Source of the DNA: Coriobacteriales bacterium
GTDB lineage: Bacteria; Actinomycetota; Coriobacteriia; Coriobacteriales; JAEZZM01
DNA length: 19,419 bases
Assembly: GCA_029983705.1 (NCBI GenBank)
Contig: JASBYZ010000021.1
Span: forward strand, 1 to 19,419
Reading direction: 5' to 3'
The stretch's first letter is position 1. Every line of letters starts with the position of its first letter. Below are positions 7,000 to 15,542 of the stretch, one piece after another. A program made the position numbers and the translations under genes. The notes beneath the pieces were generated by a model. It saw only the letters and a program-made list of their open reading frames with translations. It made no database searches and had not been told where the DNA came from.

Positions 7000-8846
7000 A
7001 AAATAATTTCCCAGTATACAAGGTTCATAAGTATTACCACAATTGAACACAAGCAAATAATGTAGTGGATTCTCTTAAAGTTTTGCGAAAGCCCTTGCGA
7101 TAAGCGCTTAACAATCAGGACTAAAAATATAAGTCCTATAAAAAAGTAGCCATAACCAAAGGCTAAAAAGCTCTTAAAGAGCGCACTTGTTGAGTTTGTC
7201 AGAAGCGCTTGAGTTGCCATAGTAACTATTACCATCAGGATAATATTAAGAAGGTAGACAAAATTAGGAAGAGCACCAATTTTTGTTTCAGAACCTCTTC
7301 TTAAGTTTCTGAGTCTATAGATTGCAATACCAATAATGCCAGCAATTGAGAGTAGAGCTGCACTTAAGGCCCCTCCAATCAGCACGCCTTCTAAGATAAA
7401 GATGTCGGCTGGCACTTTAAAGAAGTCCTGCTGAGGATAGGAAAGCTTTGTAATGTAGTGACCAGAGGGAGAAAATACCACCGAATTATCCCGCTGAATT
7501 CCTGAGTCATTAAAGTATCTACCAGGACTTTGCTGCATAAATCTATCGCTATTTATCAGAAGATCTTTGTTGTTATCAGTAAGAACAATTTGCCTCATAA
7601 ATACCGAAGCAAGTTTTGATGGGCCGTGTTGTGGGGAGCGTGCGTCCTGATATACCCCACTCCACTTAGCAGAATTTTCTAAGTTCTTTTCTATGGTGGG
7701 GTTTGACCTACCAAATACGCGCTGGGCACTTTGCCACAAGAGGTCTTGGTCTTCTTCAACATTAGTCATTACCACAAAGGCTTGCTTATTGGTGGTATCA
7801 ATTTCTAAAAGAGCACTTGAGGCAGGAGTTGAGCCATAGATAAACCAGGTGTTTTCTTTCATAGGCAGTCTAAAAAAGCCATGTGCAATACGCGGACCCG
7901 CATTTGCCTCATAACTTAACTGAGCTTCAAATAGTTTTTCATAGCTTGCATCTTCACTAAATAAGTCATCATAGCTATACCTAAATAAGCCGCGCACAAG
8001 CCTGATGATGTCTTGAGGGGTTGAAACTGCAGACATAGCAGGATAAAAGGTATAGTCTTGTCTCACATAGCCCATTGGTCTTCCGTCTCGACTATAAGAA
8101 TCAAGCTCTTGTCTAAGCTCTTTTACTTTGAGATTATCATCCATACTGCTTAGCAGTGAGGTATGGTTCATGCGCATGGGCTTTAAAATGTTTAAGTGAA
8201 CGTAGGAGTTATAGCTCATACCTGAAACGCGCTCAATAATGTAGGCAGCAAGCGCTGAGGCATAGTTTGACTGAGAGACTAAATCCTTTGGTTTATAGGT
8301 TTGGCGCGCATCACTAAAATGCAGCGCGTCTTTTAAGCTCAAAGGCTCATCAGAGTTTGGCTGTACGGTATTTAAAAATGACATATCAAAGCCTGAGCTG
8401 TGCGTCATTAAATTCATAAAGTTAATGGTCGCTTTAGTATTTTTTGGAAGCTTAAAATCCTCTGGTAAATACAGGCGAATGTCGCTGTTTAAATCAAGCA
8501 GGCCCTTCTCGCTTAGCTGAATTGCCGAAATCCAAATAAAGATATTGCTCAGCTCACCTAGGTCATAGCAGGTTTCATAGTTTACAAACTCGCCCAGACC
8601 ATTTTTGAGGCCGTGATAGCTATCAATAATGCTTCTATCAGGCATTAAAATCGCAGCTGAATAGGCATGCATCCTGTCTTGACGAGAGACAATTAAATTT
8701 TCAAGTGAAGACTTTATTTGAGCTGCTTGGTCTTGTGAGTTTTCTGGGCTTTCACTTTCCTCAGCTAGTGCAGGCACAGCACACAAAAGCCCTCCTATTA
8801 TAAGGAGGATAAAAAGGTGTATAGCTTTTAAGAAAAGCTTGCGCAT
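6996..8846 (-). CDS. Beta-lactamase-fold membrane protein with degraded catalytic motifs
   Basis: This 616-residue protein begins with a signal peptide ending near ALA-EE (residue 28). A domain of the serine beta-lactamase / class C penicillin-binding-protein family follows (about 45-380). Family landmarks such as AIQLSEKGLLDLNSDI, LYLPEDF, NLMTHSSGF and YIIERVSG are clear. The catalytic motifs are not: the usual GSxxK site reads GELSN (97-101), so both the nucleophile serine and the lysine are replaced. The usual YSN reads QSN (192-194), and the usual H-x-G before TPG is missing (IYGSTPASS, 336-344). It is therefore probably not a hydrolase or transpeptidase. A middle domain follows (about 390-480), then four hydrophobic helices (about 482-510, 527-549, 556-580, 593-612). 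It lies 45 bases downstream of the PflX gene. AGAGG, ten bases before the ATG, supports the start. A binding or regulatory role at the cell wall is inference. Confidence 0.82.
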   Translation of the reverse strand: MRKLFLKAIHLFILLIIGGLLCAVPALAEESESPENSQDQAAQIKSSLENLIVSRQDRMHAYSAAILMPDRSIIDSYHGLKNGLGEFVNYETCYDLGELSNIFIWISAIQLSEKGLLDLNSDIRLYLPEDFKLPKNTKATINFMNLMTHSSGFDMSFLNTVQPNSDEPLSLKDALHFSDARQTYKPKDLVSQSNYASALAAYIIERVSGMSYNSYVHLNILKPMRMNHTSLLSSMDDNLKVKELRQELDSYSRDGRPMGYVRQDYTFYPAMSAVSTPQDIIRLVRGLFRYSYDDLFSEDASYEKLFEAQLSYEANAGPRIAHGFFRLPMKENTWFIYGSTPASSALLEIDTTNKQAFVVMTNVEEDQDLLWQSAQRVFGRSNPTIEKNLENSAKWSGVYQDARSPQHGPSKLASVFMRQIVLTDNNKDLLINSDRFMQQSPGRYFNDSGIQRDNSVVFSPSGHYITKLSYPQQDFFKVPADIFILEGVLIGGALSAALLSIAGIIGIAIYRLRNLRRGSETKIGALPNFVYLLNIILMVIVTMATQALLTNSTSALFKSFLAFGYGYFFIGLIFLVLIVKRLSQGLSQNFKRIHYIICLCSIVVILMNLVYWEIIF

Positions 8847-8891
8847 ATCGTTTGTGCCTCTAAAGATTGAAGGGGTGTACTCTGACTTATT

Positions 8892-9818
8892 TTAGCAGTT
8901 TAAAACACCGGTCGTATCAAAGCTTGGGATAAAGCTTTCTTTGCAGGCTTCTCCTTCTTGCCAAAAGTAATCAAGCTCCAAATCATCTGCAAAATCAAGC
9001 ACCTCTTCGTACTCATCTTTTGTAATTGCACGCCCAAGCTCTGGGGCAAAACGTGTATTTACCTCTGTTGGTGTGTACTGACTCATTAAGGAAAGCTTTA
9101 GGCGAGTGCCAAAGTTGTCATAAATAATTTGCAAGACTTTCTTAGACTGATCAACATGCTCAGGCAAAATCAGATGTCTTACGATAATTCCCTGCTTCAT
9201 CATGCCCGCACCGTCATATTGATCTGAGCCTCGAAGCGTATTTTGGCGATCCATCTCTTTAAGCGCCTCCAGCGCCACCTGCGGATAATCTCTTGCACGA
9301 GACAGCTTTTGAGCAAGCTGGTTGCTTGAATATTTGTAGTCAGTAAGCCAGATGTCAATGAGGCCCTCAAGATCTTTAAGCGTCTCTACCCGCTCATAAC
9401 CAGAGCCATTATAGATAACAGGAAGGTTTAATCCATCAGCTTTTGCGCGCTTTATAACCGGGGCGATAAGCGCAAAGTAGTGACTTGGCGAGACAAGGTT
9501 AATATTGTGAGCACCTTGTTCTTTAAGCTCAAAAAATATTTCATAGAGGCGCTCAGGACTTATCTCAAGCCCAAAGCCACCAGTAGAGATTTCTTTATTT
9601 TGACAATATACGCACTTAAGTGCACAGTGCGAGAAAAAGATAGCGCCAGAGCCTTTTTCACCCGAAATAGGAGGCTCTTCCCAAAAATGAAGTGCAGCGC
9701 GCGCTACCTTAATATGGTCGCCTGCCTTACAGAGTGCTCCTGCTTTTTCATGGCGATTAGTTCTGCAGGTTCTCGGACAAATTGTACAGCGCTCAAGTTG
9801 GTCAAATTCTGTAGTCAT
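8892..9818 (-). CDS. Radical SAM protein of the PflX (COG1313) type
   Basis: From the ATG at 9818 the protein has 308 residues. The radical SAM cluster motif C-x3-C-x2-C is at C65, C69 and C72 (SHCALKCVYCQN). It is preceded by a cysteine cluster C11/C14/C18/C30 (ERCTICPRTC...LC) typical of PflX relatives, which resemble pyruvate formate-lyase activating enzymes. SPSHY and VIYNGSGYE are further family segments, and the fold should cover residues 58-260. A TTG at 9842 would add eight residues, but it would overlap the upstream gene and lacks a ribosome site. The ATG at 9818 lies one base after the stop of the glycosylase fusion gene, suggesting translational coupling. The biochemical substrate of the PflX group is not established. 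No glycyl-radical enzyme gene is adjacent, so a role in activating one is only a family-based suggestion. Confidence 0.83.
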   Translation of the reverse strand: MTTEFDQLERCTICPRTCRTNRHEKAGALCKAGDHIKVARAALHFWEEPPISGEKGSGAIFFSHCALKCVYCQNKEISTGGFGLEISPERLYEIFFELKEQGAHNINLVSPSHYFALIAPVIKRAKADGLNLPVIYNGSGYERVETLKDLEGLIDIWLTDYKYSSNQLAQKLSRARDYPQVALEALKEMDRQNTLRGSDQYDGAGMMKQGIIVRHLILPEHVDQSKKVLQIIYDNFGTRLKLSLMSQYTPTEVNTRFAPELGRAITKDEYEEVLDFADDLELDYFWQEGEACKESFIPSFDTTGVLNC

Positions 9819-9819
9819 A

Positions 9820-10932
9820 TTAGCTATATGTAATACCCTCAAACTCTAATAAAGACTTCTTAAGTGAAAGCGGTAGGCTAAAGCCACCTAGGCTTCCATC
9901 TGACTTTAATACTTTATGGCAGGGCACTACAATTGGCCAGGGATTTTTACCCATGATATTTCCAATAGCACGCGCTGCCTTAGGGCTTTTTGCAAGACTT
10001 GCAAGTCCCTTGTAACTTGTAGCTTGCCCAAAGCTCAGCTCCTTAAGGGCATTATACACTCTGATAGAAAAATCACTTAGCTGATGCATCTTATAGTCAA
10101 GCGGCACGCTAAAGTGAGTAAACTCTTTTGCAAAATAGCTATCAAGCTCGCATGCTAAGTAGCCCAAGACTGCATCCCTATTTTCTTCTTGTTTAAAGGC
10201 TTTCTGCTCAAGCTCACTTAACTGACTTTCATGTTTAAGAAAGCAAAGTCCCCTCTGCCCTGCCTTTGCATAGAGCCAGCCAAAAGGAGACTCATAGGCC
10301 ATTTTGTACTCAGGCTCTTCTTGCTTTTCGTAGTCTTTAGAATGCTCCCACAGATATAAACTTGCCAAGCTAGACTGCTCTCCATAGAGCTTTTGTACGC
10401 ACCATGCACGCTCAGGACTTATCTCCTCATAGCCATACAGTGCCTTAAGACCTCTGCGTATACCTAGGTCATGTATGCTCAAGATATCTCTTCTCTTAAG
10501 GCTAAAGAGCAGGAGCATTTCAGCGGTCCACACTCCCACACCCTTAATCTGAGTGATCTCGTTTATAAAGGCATCATTATCTAGCTCTTTAAGCTCAGTG
10601 AGATCTGAGTCTGAAAGATTTAAAAAGTAGGCAGCTGCCCCGTGCATATACTCTGCCTTAGGGCCTGATGCACCAAGCGCTTTCAGTTCATCACGTCTAA
10701 GCCTTGAGAGCGTATGAGGAGTGATAGTCTTAAGCTTAGCTTTGAGCTTGTTCATCAAGCTTTCCTGTGCAGCTCCTGAAACCTGCTGCCCTGCGATTGA
10801 GCGGATGAGTGAATAGAATAAATCAGGTTCTTCTACACGCATAATATTTCTATAGTGTACATACAGCTCAGCAAAGCGCGGCTCTCGTAAAGCAAGCTCT
10901 CTCTTATCGGCCTCACTAAACTCGATCATCAT
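9820..10932 (-). CDS. Fusion of AlkA-like DNA glycosylase and Ogt-type O6-alkylguanine-DNA methyltransferase
   Basis: This 370-residue protein combines two alkylation-repair activities. Residues 1-205 form an HhH-GPD DNA-3-methyladenine glycosylase: RSIAGQQVSGAA (44-55), the helix-hairpin-helix ITQIKGVGVWTAEM (126-139) and the likely catalytic aspartate D155 in SIHDLGIRRGL. Residues 212-366 form an Ogt/MGT domain: SPFGWLYAKAGQRGLC (215-230), FGQATSYKGLA (301-311), the arginine finger R321 in ARAIGN, and acceptor cysteine C338 in PCHK, followed by GSLGGFS. The usual PCHR motif is PCHK here. All key residues of both halves are present, so one polypeptide should excise alkylated bases and directly reverse O6-alkylguanine. 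Two adjacent ATG codons (10932, 10929) follow immediately after the stop of the EamA gene, with AAGG just upstream. Either could be the start. Confidence 0.87.
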   Translation of the reverse strand: MMIEFSEADKRELALREPRFAELYVHYRNIMRVEEPDLFYSLIRSIAGQQVSGAAQESLMNKLKAKLKTITPHTLSRLRRDELKALGASGPKAEYMHGAAAYFLNLSDSDLTELKELDNDAFINEITQIKGVGVWTAEMLLLFSLKRRDILSIHDLGIRRGLKALYGYEEISPERAWCVQKLYGEQSSLASLYLWEHSKDYEKQEEPEYKMAYESPFGWLYAKAGQRGLCFLKHESQLSELEQKAFKQEENRDAVLGYLACELDSYFAKEFTHFSVPLDYKMHQLSDFSIRVYNALKELSFGQATSYKGLASLAKSPKAARAIGNIMGKNPWPIVVPCHKVLKSDGSLGGFSLPLSLKKSLLEFEGITYS

Positions 10933-11820
10933 TTACGCCTTATCTCTTTTAAGCTCCTGTTTTTGAATGCGTTTTGTCCTAAAGATAAGGAGGGCGCCGG
11001 CAGCAATCACAATGGCGTATCCAAGCCAGCTTAAGGCATCTGGTACCTCGCCAAAGGCAATAAAGGCAAAGAGCGCTGCAAAAATAACCTGGGAGTATTC
11101 AAATACAGAAATTGATCTACCTGGGGCAAATGAATAGGCATAGGTAATGCCATACTGTCCAATAGCAGCAGATATACCAATACCAAGCATTATGAGCATC
11201 TCATAGGGACTTAGAGGCGTAAAGTTCATGACCATGTATGGGATGTATATCACCCAGGCAAACATCGCAAAGTAAAATACAATCGCACCAGAGTCTACCC
11301 CGCGTTTATTTGAAAGACGTACAAAGGTGTAGGCAAAACCTCCGCCAATAGCGCCAATAATTGCGATGATTGCACCAATTGAAAAGCTTCCAAAACCTGG
11401 CTTAATCACCAAAATCACGCCAATAAAAGCAACCAGGAGTGCTGCAATTTGGTACTTATGGACCTTCTCGCCCAGTACAAAGTAGGAAGCAATAATTACC
11501 ACAAAGGGAGATAGTTTTTGAAGTAAGGTAGCATCTGCCACGTAAAGCATCTCAACTGCTACAAAGGCAAGCGTAAGACCTATAGTTCCGCAAATCACAC
11601 GCAAGAGCATAGGGATTCGAGCCTTGGGAGGAATTTTAAGACTCGTCTTATTTTTAATAAGAAACACAAGCGCTATGGCTGACACCAAAATATTTCTGTA
11701 AAAAGTTTTTTGAATAGGGTCTACATCAATTGCAAGTTTTGCAAAAACCATCATTGCTGCAAAACCAATTGCAGATGCCAAAATGCATAAAATACCTTTT
11801 ACTGTGTCATCTTTTACCAT
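10933..11820 (-). CDS. EamA-family (DMT superfamily) transporter
   Basis: This 295-residue hydrophobic protein shows the pattern of ten membrane helices as two EamA repeats (about residues 8-138 and 147-283). Typical segments are KTFYRNILVSAIALVF in the first repeat, TLLQKLSPFVVIIASYFVLGEKV at the end of repeat one, and VFEYSQVIFAALFAFIAFGEVPD near the end of repeat two. A short Lys/Arg-rich cytoplasmic tail follows. Members export or import metabolites such as amino acids, purines or sugar derivatives; the substrate here cannot be inferred. The gene lies 30 bases after gatB and its stop directly abuts the start of the repair fusion, so it sits inside the gat-led operon. GAGGAG lies about 15 bases before the ATG, a long spacing, so initiation may be weak or coupled. 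Confidence 0.87.
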   Translation of the reverse strand: MVKDDTVKGILCILASAIGFAAMMVFAKLAIDVDPIQKTFYRNILVSAIALVFLIKNKTSLKIPPKARIPMLLRVICGTIGLTLAFVAVEMLYVADATLLQKLSPFVVIIASYFVLGEKVHKYQIAALLVAFIGVILVIKPGFGSFSIGAIIAIIGAIGGGFAYTFVRLSNKRGVDSGAIVFYFAMFAWVIYIPYMVMNFTPLSPYEMLIMLGIGISAAIGQYGITYAYSFAPGRSISVFEYSQVIFAALFAFIAFGEVPDALSWLGYAIVIAAGALLIFRTKRIQKQELKRDKA

Positions 11821-11850
11821 AGCGCTAAAGTGCTGCTCCTCTCATCCGGC

Positions 11851-13383
11851 TTAGAGTTTATCAAGCTCTTCTCTAAGAGTTTGATTAATAAGTTTTGGAT
11901 TACCTTGGCCCTTTGATGCCTTCATGGCTTGTCCTACAAGGTAACCAATAATCTTTTGGTTTCCGTCCTTATACTGCTGAACTTGGTCTGGTGACTTAGC
12001 TATAACCTCTTTTACCAGCTCAACAATGGCACCCTTATCAGATACCTGTTTCATTCCGCGCTCTTCAACAATTACGCGTGGAAGTTCATCTTCTTCAATC
12101 ATGATGGCAAAGACATCTTTTGCCTGCTTTGAAGAAATCTCATCACTTGAGAGAAGCTCTGCAAGCTCTGAAATAGATTCAGCAGAAATCTTAGACTCTG
12201 AAATACTTAAGCCCTCTGCATTTAAGTATCCAGCTAAATTGTTAAGAATGATGTTTGCTAACGATTTAGCAATCTCTTTCTTATCGCCTAAGGCCTCTTC
12301 AAAGAAGCTTGACTGCTCAAGACTTCCTGCAAGCTCACTTGCATCCTGTTTTGAAAGACCATAGTCAGCAATATATCTATCGCGCTTTTGATCTGGAAGC
12401 TCAGGCAAGAACTCACGTACTGAATCAATAAACTCATCAGATAAGTCATAAGGAGCAAGATCTGGATCTGGGAATAAGCGGTAGTCATCTGCGGTTTCTT
12501 TGGTACGCATAACAACCGTACGCTTGTTTGAAGGCTCCCAGTGACGGGTTTCCTGATAAACCTGGCCGCCCTCTTCAAGTACATTTGCCTGTCTAATAAT
12601 CTCATACTCAAGACCATCGTGGAGGTTTTTAAATGAGTTCATATTTTTAAGCTCAGTTTTTACACCAAACTCTTTTGCGCCACGCTTTCTTAGAGAAACG
12701 TTACCGTCACAGCGCATAGAACCCTGCTCCATAGAACAGTCAGAGATTTTAATGGTCAAGAAAATCTCACGGAGTTTTTGCATAAAGAGACGAGCCTCTT
12801 CTGGAGTGCGAAGATCTGGCTCGGTCACAAGCTCAATTAATGGCACACCACAGCGGTTATAGTCAATAAGTGAGTGGTCTGCTCCTGCAATTCTTCCGTC
12901 TACACCACCAATATGGTTGAGCTTACCTGCATCCTCTTCCATGTGAATGCGGGTAATTCCAATGTGTGCAATGTAGGAGCCATCTTCCTCTTTATCTATA
13001 TCAACACGCTCTTGAGCTGCCTTTGTTGGCACATCTAAATCCAGATGTCCCCTCATACAAAAGGCAACAGGGCCTTGGGTAATCTGATAGTTCTTTGACA
13101 TATCAGGATAAAAATAATTTTTACGATAAAACATTGAGTTTTTCTCAATATCGCAGTTAGTTGCGAGACCAGCCAAAACAATAGATTTAATAGCGTCTTT
13201 ATTTGGTACTGGAAGTGCTCCTGGCATACCTAAACAAACTGGGCATACGTTTTGGTTTACTGGGTCAGTGCTTGAGTTTTTGCATGAGCAAAACATCTTA
13301 GTATCAAGCGAAGTAAGCTCGGTATGAATTTCTAGACCAATAACTGCCTCATACTTTTTAAATACCTCTGAAAGAGTTTTCAT
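11851..13383 (-). CDS. gatB: Aspartyl/glutamyl-tRNA amidotransferase subunit B
   Basis: The 510-residue protein is the kinase and tRNA-binding subunit of GatCAB, which converts misacylated Glu-tRNA(Gln) and/or Asp-tRNA(Asn) to the amide form. Visible marks are YEAVIGLEIHTEL (11-23), the zinc-type cysteines C32, C34, C47 and C50 (FCSC...CPVCLGMPGALP), GADHSLIDYNRCGVPLIELVTEPD, and YRLFPDPDLAPY. A C-terminal GatB/YqeY tail runs from about residue 360 to the end (QAMKASKGQGNP). The length is usual for the family. It starts two bases after the gatA stop, with GGGTGAG in the end of gatA as ribosome site. Presence of the complex suggests that at least one of GlnRS or AsnRS is absent or supplemented in this organism. 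Confidence 0.97.
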   Translation of the reverse strand: MKTLSEVFKKYEAVIGLEIHTELTSLDTKMFCSCKNSSTDPVNQNVCPVCLGMPGALPVPNKDAIKSIVLAGLATNCDIEKNSMFYRKNYFYPDMSKNYQITQGPVAFCMRGHLDLDVPTKAAQERVDIDKEEDGSYIAHIGITRIHMEEDAGKLNHIGGVDGRIAGADHSLIDYNRCGVPLIELVTEPDLRTPEEARLFMQKLREIFLTIKISDCSMEQGSMRCDGNVSLRKRGAKEFGVKTELKNMNSFKNLHDGLEYEIIRQANVLEEGGQVYQETRHWEPSNKRTVVMRTKETADDYRLFPDPDLAPYDLSDEFIDSVREFLPELPDQKRDRYIADYGLSKQDASELAGSLEQSSFFEEALGDKKEIAKSLANIILNNLAGYLNAEGLSISESKISAESISELAELLSSDEISSKQAKDVFAIMIEEDELPRVIVEERGMKQVSDKGAIVELVKEVIAKSPDQVQQYKDGNQKIIGYLVGQAMKASKGQGNPKLINQTLREELDKL

Positions 13384-13385
13384 CC

Positions 13386-14861
13386 TTACTCACCCGCCTT
13401 CATAATTTTTGCCACTTCAACTTTTGGATAACATCCTTCCAAAGCGTGTGCAACTTTGAGTAAATCAGCATCTTTAAATGCAGGACATACAAGCTGTGCA
13501 GCAATTGGCAGTCCGCTCTCATCGCCAAAACCAATTGGCAGAGAAATGCCGCCGTTACCAGCAATGTTAATAGAAACCGTAAACATATCTGAGAGATACA
13601 TCTCGGTTGGATCATCAATTTCACCAAACTTAAATGCCGTACGAGGAGAACATGGCATCAAAATAACGTCGCACTTCTCAAAGGCATCGGTATAATCTTT
13701 GGTGATAAGGGTTCTTACCTGCTGAGCTGGGTAGTAGTACTCATGGTAGAGCTCTGAAGAAAGAATATAAGAACCAAGTAAAATACGTCTTCTTACCTCA
13801 GGGCCAAATCCCTCATAGCGTGAGTGTGAGGTTTGATCGCCTAAGTTAGAGGCCTTTGCCTGATGTCCGTAGCGTACAGCATCAAAGCGAGAAAGGTTTG
13901 AAAATGCCTCTGCAGGGCCAATAACATAGTATGCACTCATAGCAGACTCTGCATGAGGAAGCTCAACTTCAATAAGCTCTGCACCTAAGTCTTTGAGGTG
14001 CTCTTGAGCCTTTCTTAAGGCACGCTTAGTTTCTTCAGATACGCCCTTTGCCTCAATCATGGAGCTCACCACACCAATTTTTTTGCCGCGGATGTCTCCG
14101 GTGAGCTGAGATATAAAGTCAGCTGTGATGTTTTGTGAGGTAACATCTCGTGGGTCTTTTTTAGCGAGTGCTTGAAGGGCATAGGCATTATCTTCAACCG
14201 TCTTACTAAATGGTCCCACCTGGTCAAGTGAGGATGCAAAGGCAACTACACCATAACGAGAAACAGTACCATAGGTTGGCTTAAGACCTACCACACCACA
14301 AAATGCAGCAGGCTGTCTAATTGATCCACCGGTATCAGAACCAAGGGTAATGAGTGACTCACCTGCAGCCACACTTGCTGCAGAACCACCAGAAGAACCA
14401 CCTGGTACACGCTCTAAATCATGAGGGTTTTTGGTGGTTTGATAGTATGAGGTCTCAGTTGATGAACCAAAGGCAAACTCATCAAGGTTTAACTTTCCTA
14501 GAGGAATTCCTCCGGCTTCAAGCATATTTTGAACGCAGGTAGCCGTGTAGACTGACTCAAAGCCTTCAAGCATTTTTGATGCGCAGGTGGTATGAGTACC
14601 TATAAGGTTCATGTTGTCTTTAAACGCCATAGGCACACCAGCTAGTGCAGGAAGCTCTTCTCCCTTTGCACGTGCCTCATCAATTTTTTGTGCTGCGCTA
14701 AAAGCAAGATCTTCTGTGAGCTCTAAAAATGCCTGTACCTTATCGTCGCGTGACTCAATTAATGAGTAAGCTTGCTCAGTTACCTCTTTTGCACTTACTC
14801 CTCCAGACTTAATAAGTTTAGAAAGCTCAACAGCAGAAAGAGAATCAAGTGAAAAACTCAT
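13386..14861 (-). CDS. gatA: Aspartyl/glutamyl-tRNA amidotransferase subunit A
   Basis: The 491-residue protein is the glutaminase (amidase-signature) subunit of GatCAB, which releases ammonia from glutamine and channels it to GatB. The Ser-cisSer-Lys triad is intact: K81 (AGVPMAFKDN), cis-Ser S156 (GGSSGGS) and nucleophile S180 (GSDTGGSIRQPA). These sit at the same relative spacing as the S. aureus residues K79, S154 and S178. GLKPTYGTVSRYG follows as expected. The start ATG overlaps the gatC stop by one base (TAATG). It is preceded nine bases upstream by a full AGGAGG (14871-14876), the strongest ribosome site in the window, which fixes the start. Confidence 0.97.
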   Translation of the reverse strand: MSFSLDSLSAVELSKLIKSGGVSAKEVTEQAYSLIESRDDKVQAFLELTEDLAFSAAQKIDEARAKGEELPALAGVPMAFKDNMNLIGTHTTCASKMLEGFESVYTATCVQNMLEAGGIPLGKLNLDEFAFGSSTETSYYQTTKNPHDLERVPGGSSGGSAASVAAGESLITLGSDTGGSIRQPAAFCGVVGLKPTYGTVSRYGVVAFASSLDQVGPFSKTVEDNAYALQALAKKDPRDVTSQNITADFISQLTGDIRGKKIGVVSSMIEAKGVSEETKRALRKAQEHLKDLGAELIEVELPHAESAMSAYYVIGPAEAFSNLSRFDAVRYGHQAKASNLGDQTSHSRYEGFGPEVRRRILLGSYILSSELYHEYYYPAQQVRTLITKDYTDAFEKCDVILMPCSPRTAFKFGEIDDPTEMYLSDMFTVSINIAGNGGISLPIGFGDESGLPIAAQLVCPAFKDADLLKVAHALEGCYPKVEVAKIMKAGE

Positions 14862-15160
14862 TACTCCTGACCTCCTAAGATGGTTGGAACTCTAAAATAT
14901 CTGTCTGAAGTTTGAGGAGCGTTTTTGAGAGCGAGCTCTATTGGAAGGGATTTCCCCGGCTCATCTTCACGCATAACGTTGGTCAAATCTCCTATTGGAT
15001 GAAATGTAGGCTCAACGCCCTCAAGATCAAATTCCTTAATAGGAGCGAGCGTCTCCATCATGTTGTTGAGATAGTCTGCGAGCTGACCGAGGTCACCCTC
15101 GTCTACAGCGATTCGCGCATAATCTGCAATTCTTCGCGCGTCATCTGAGGTCAAAGCCAT
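14861..15160 (-). CDS. gatC: Aspartyl/glutamyl-tRNA amidotransferase subunit C
   Basis: The 99-residue protein matches GatC, the small subunit that wraps and stabilises the GatA-GatB interface. ARIADYARIAVDE-like N-terminal helices (RRIADYARIAV, 9-19) are followed by LADYLNNMMETLAPIKEFDLEGVEPT and a NVMREDEP segment. The C-terminal DRYFRVPTILGG is the family's typical extended end. It is first of the gatCAB group, with AAAGGA (15171-15176) ten bases before the ATG. A candidate promoter lies directly upstream. Confidence 0.95.
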   Translation of the reverse strand: MALTSDDARRIADYARIAVDEGDLGQLADYLNNMMETLAPIKEFDLEGVEPTFHPIGDLTNVMREDEPGKSLPIELALKNAPQTSDRYFRVPTILGGQE

Positions 15161-15182
15161 GTTTGACTCGTCCTTTCTTAAA

Positions 15183-15212
15183 CGTATATCACATCTAGTT
15201 TTTAATTGTTAA
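15183..15212 (-). promoter_or_regulatory. Candidate promoter for the gatCAB operon
   Basis: On the minus strand TTAACA (15207-15212) is followed after 18 bases by TATACG (15183-15188) with a TG one base upstream (TGATATACG), an extended -10 form. The predicted transcript start lies near 15176, right before the AAAGGA ribosome site of gatC, so the leader would be very short. It falls in the 60-base gap after the DUF2993 gene. Motif evidence only. Confidence 0.35.
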
Positions 15213-15542
15213 ATAATAGCCTATTGAGCTTGTTTTGCTTGCTCAGTTTGTACTCCAGACTGCGAAGCGGCACTACTTACTTCACTTGCGGCAGGGGTGT
15301 TTTGAGTTGGCATAGCCATTCCTGCAGCCTCACTTAAGTTAAGCTGGTTGCCGGTAATCTCAAAATAAATACCCTGTTCATTAACCTCAAGCTTGTTAAT
15401 TTCAAGGCCATTTGGAGCCTGCTCAATAGGGATGGTAAAACTTGGAACACTAAAGTTATCTAAGATATTTGATAGCGAGATACTGCCGTCTCGCTTAGGC
15501 TTAGCTTCCTCATTTTGCTTTTTGTCGCCCTGCTTGTTGTCC

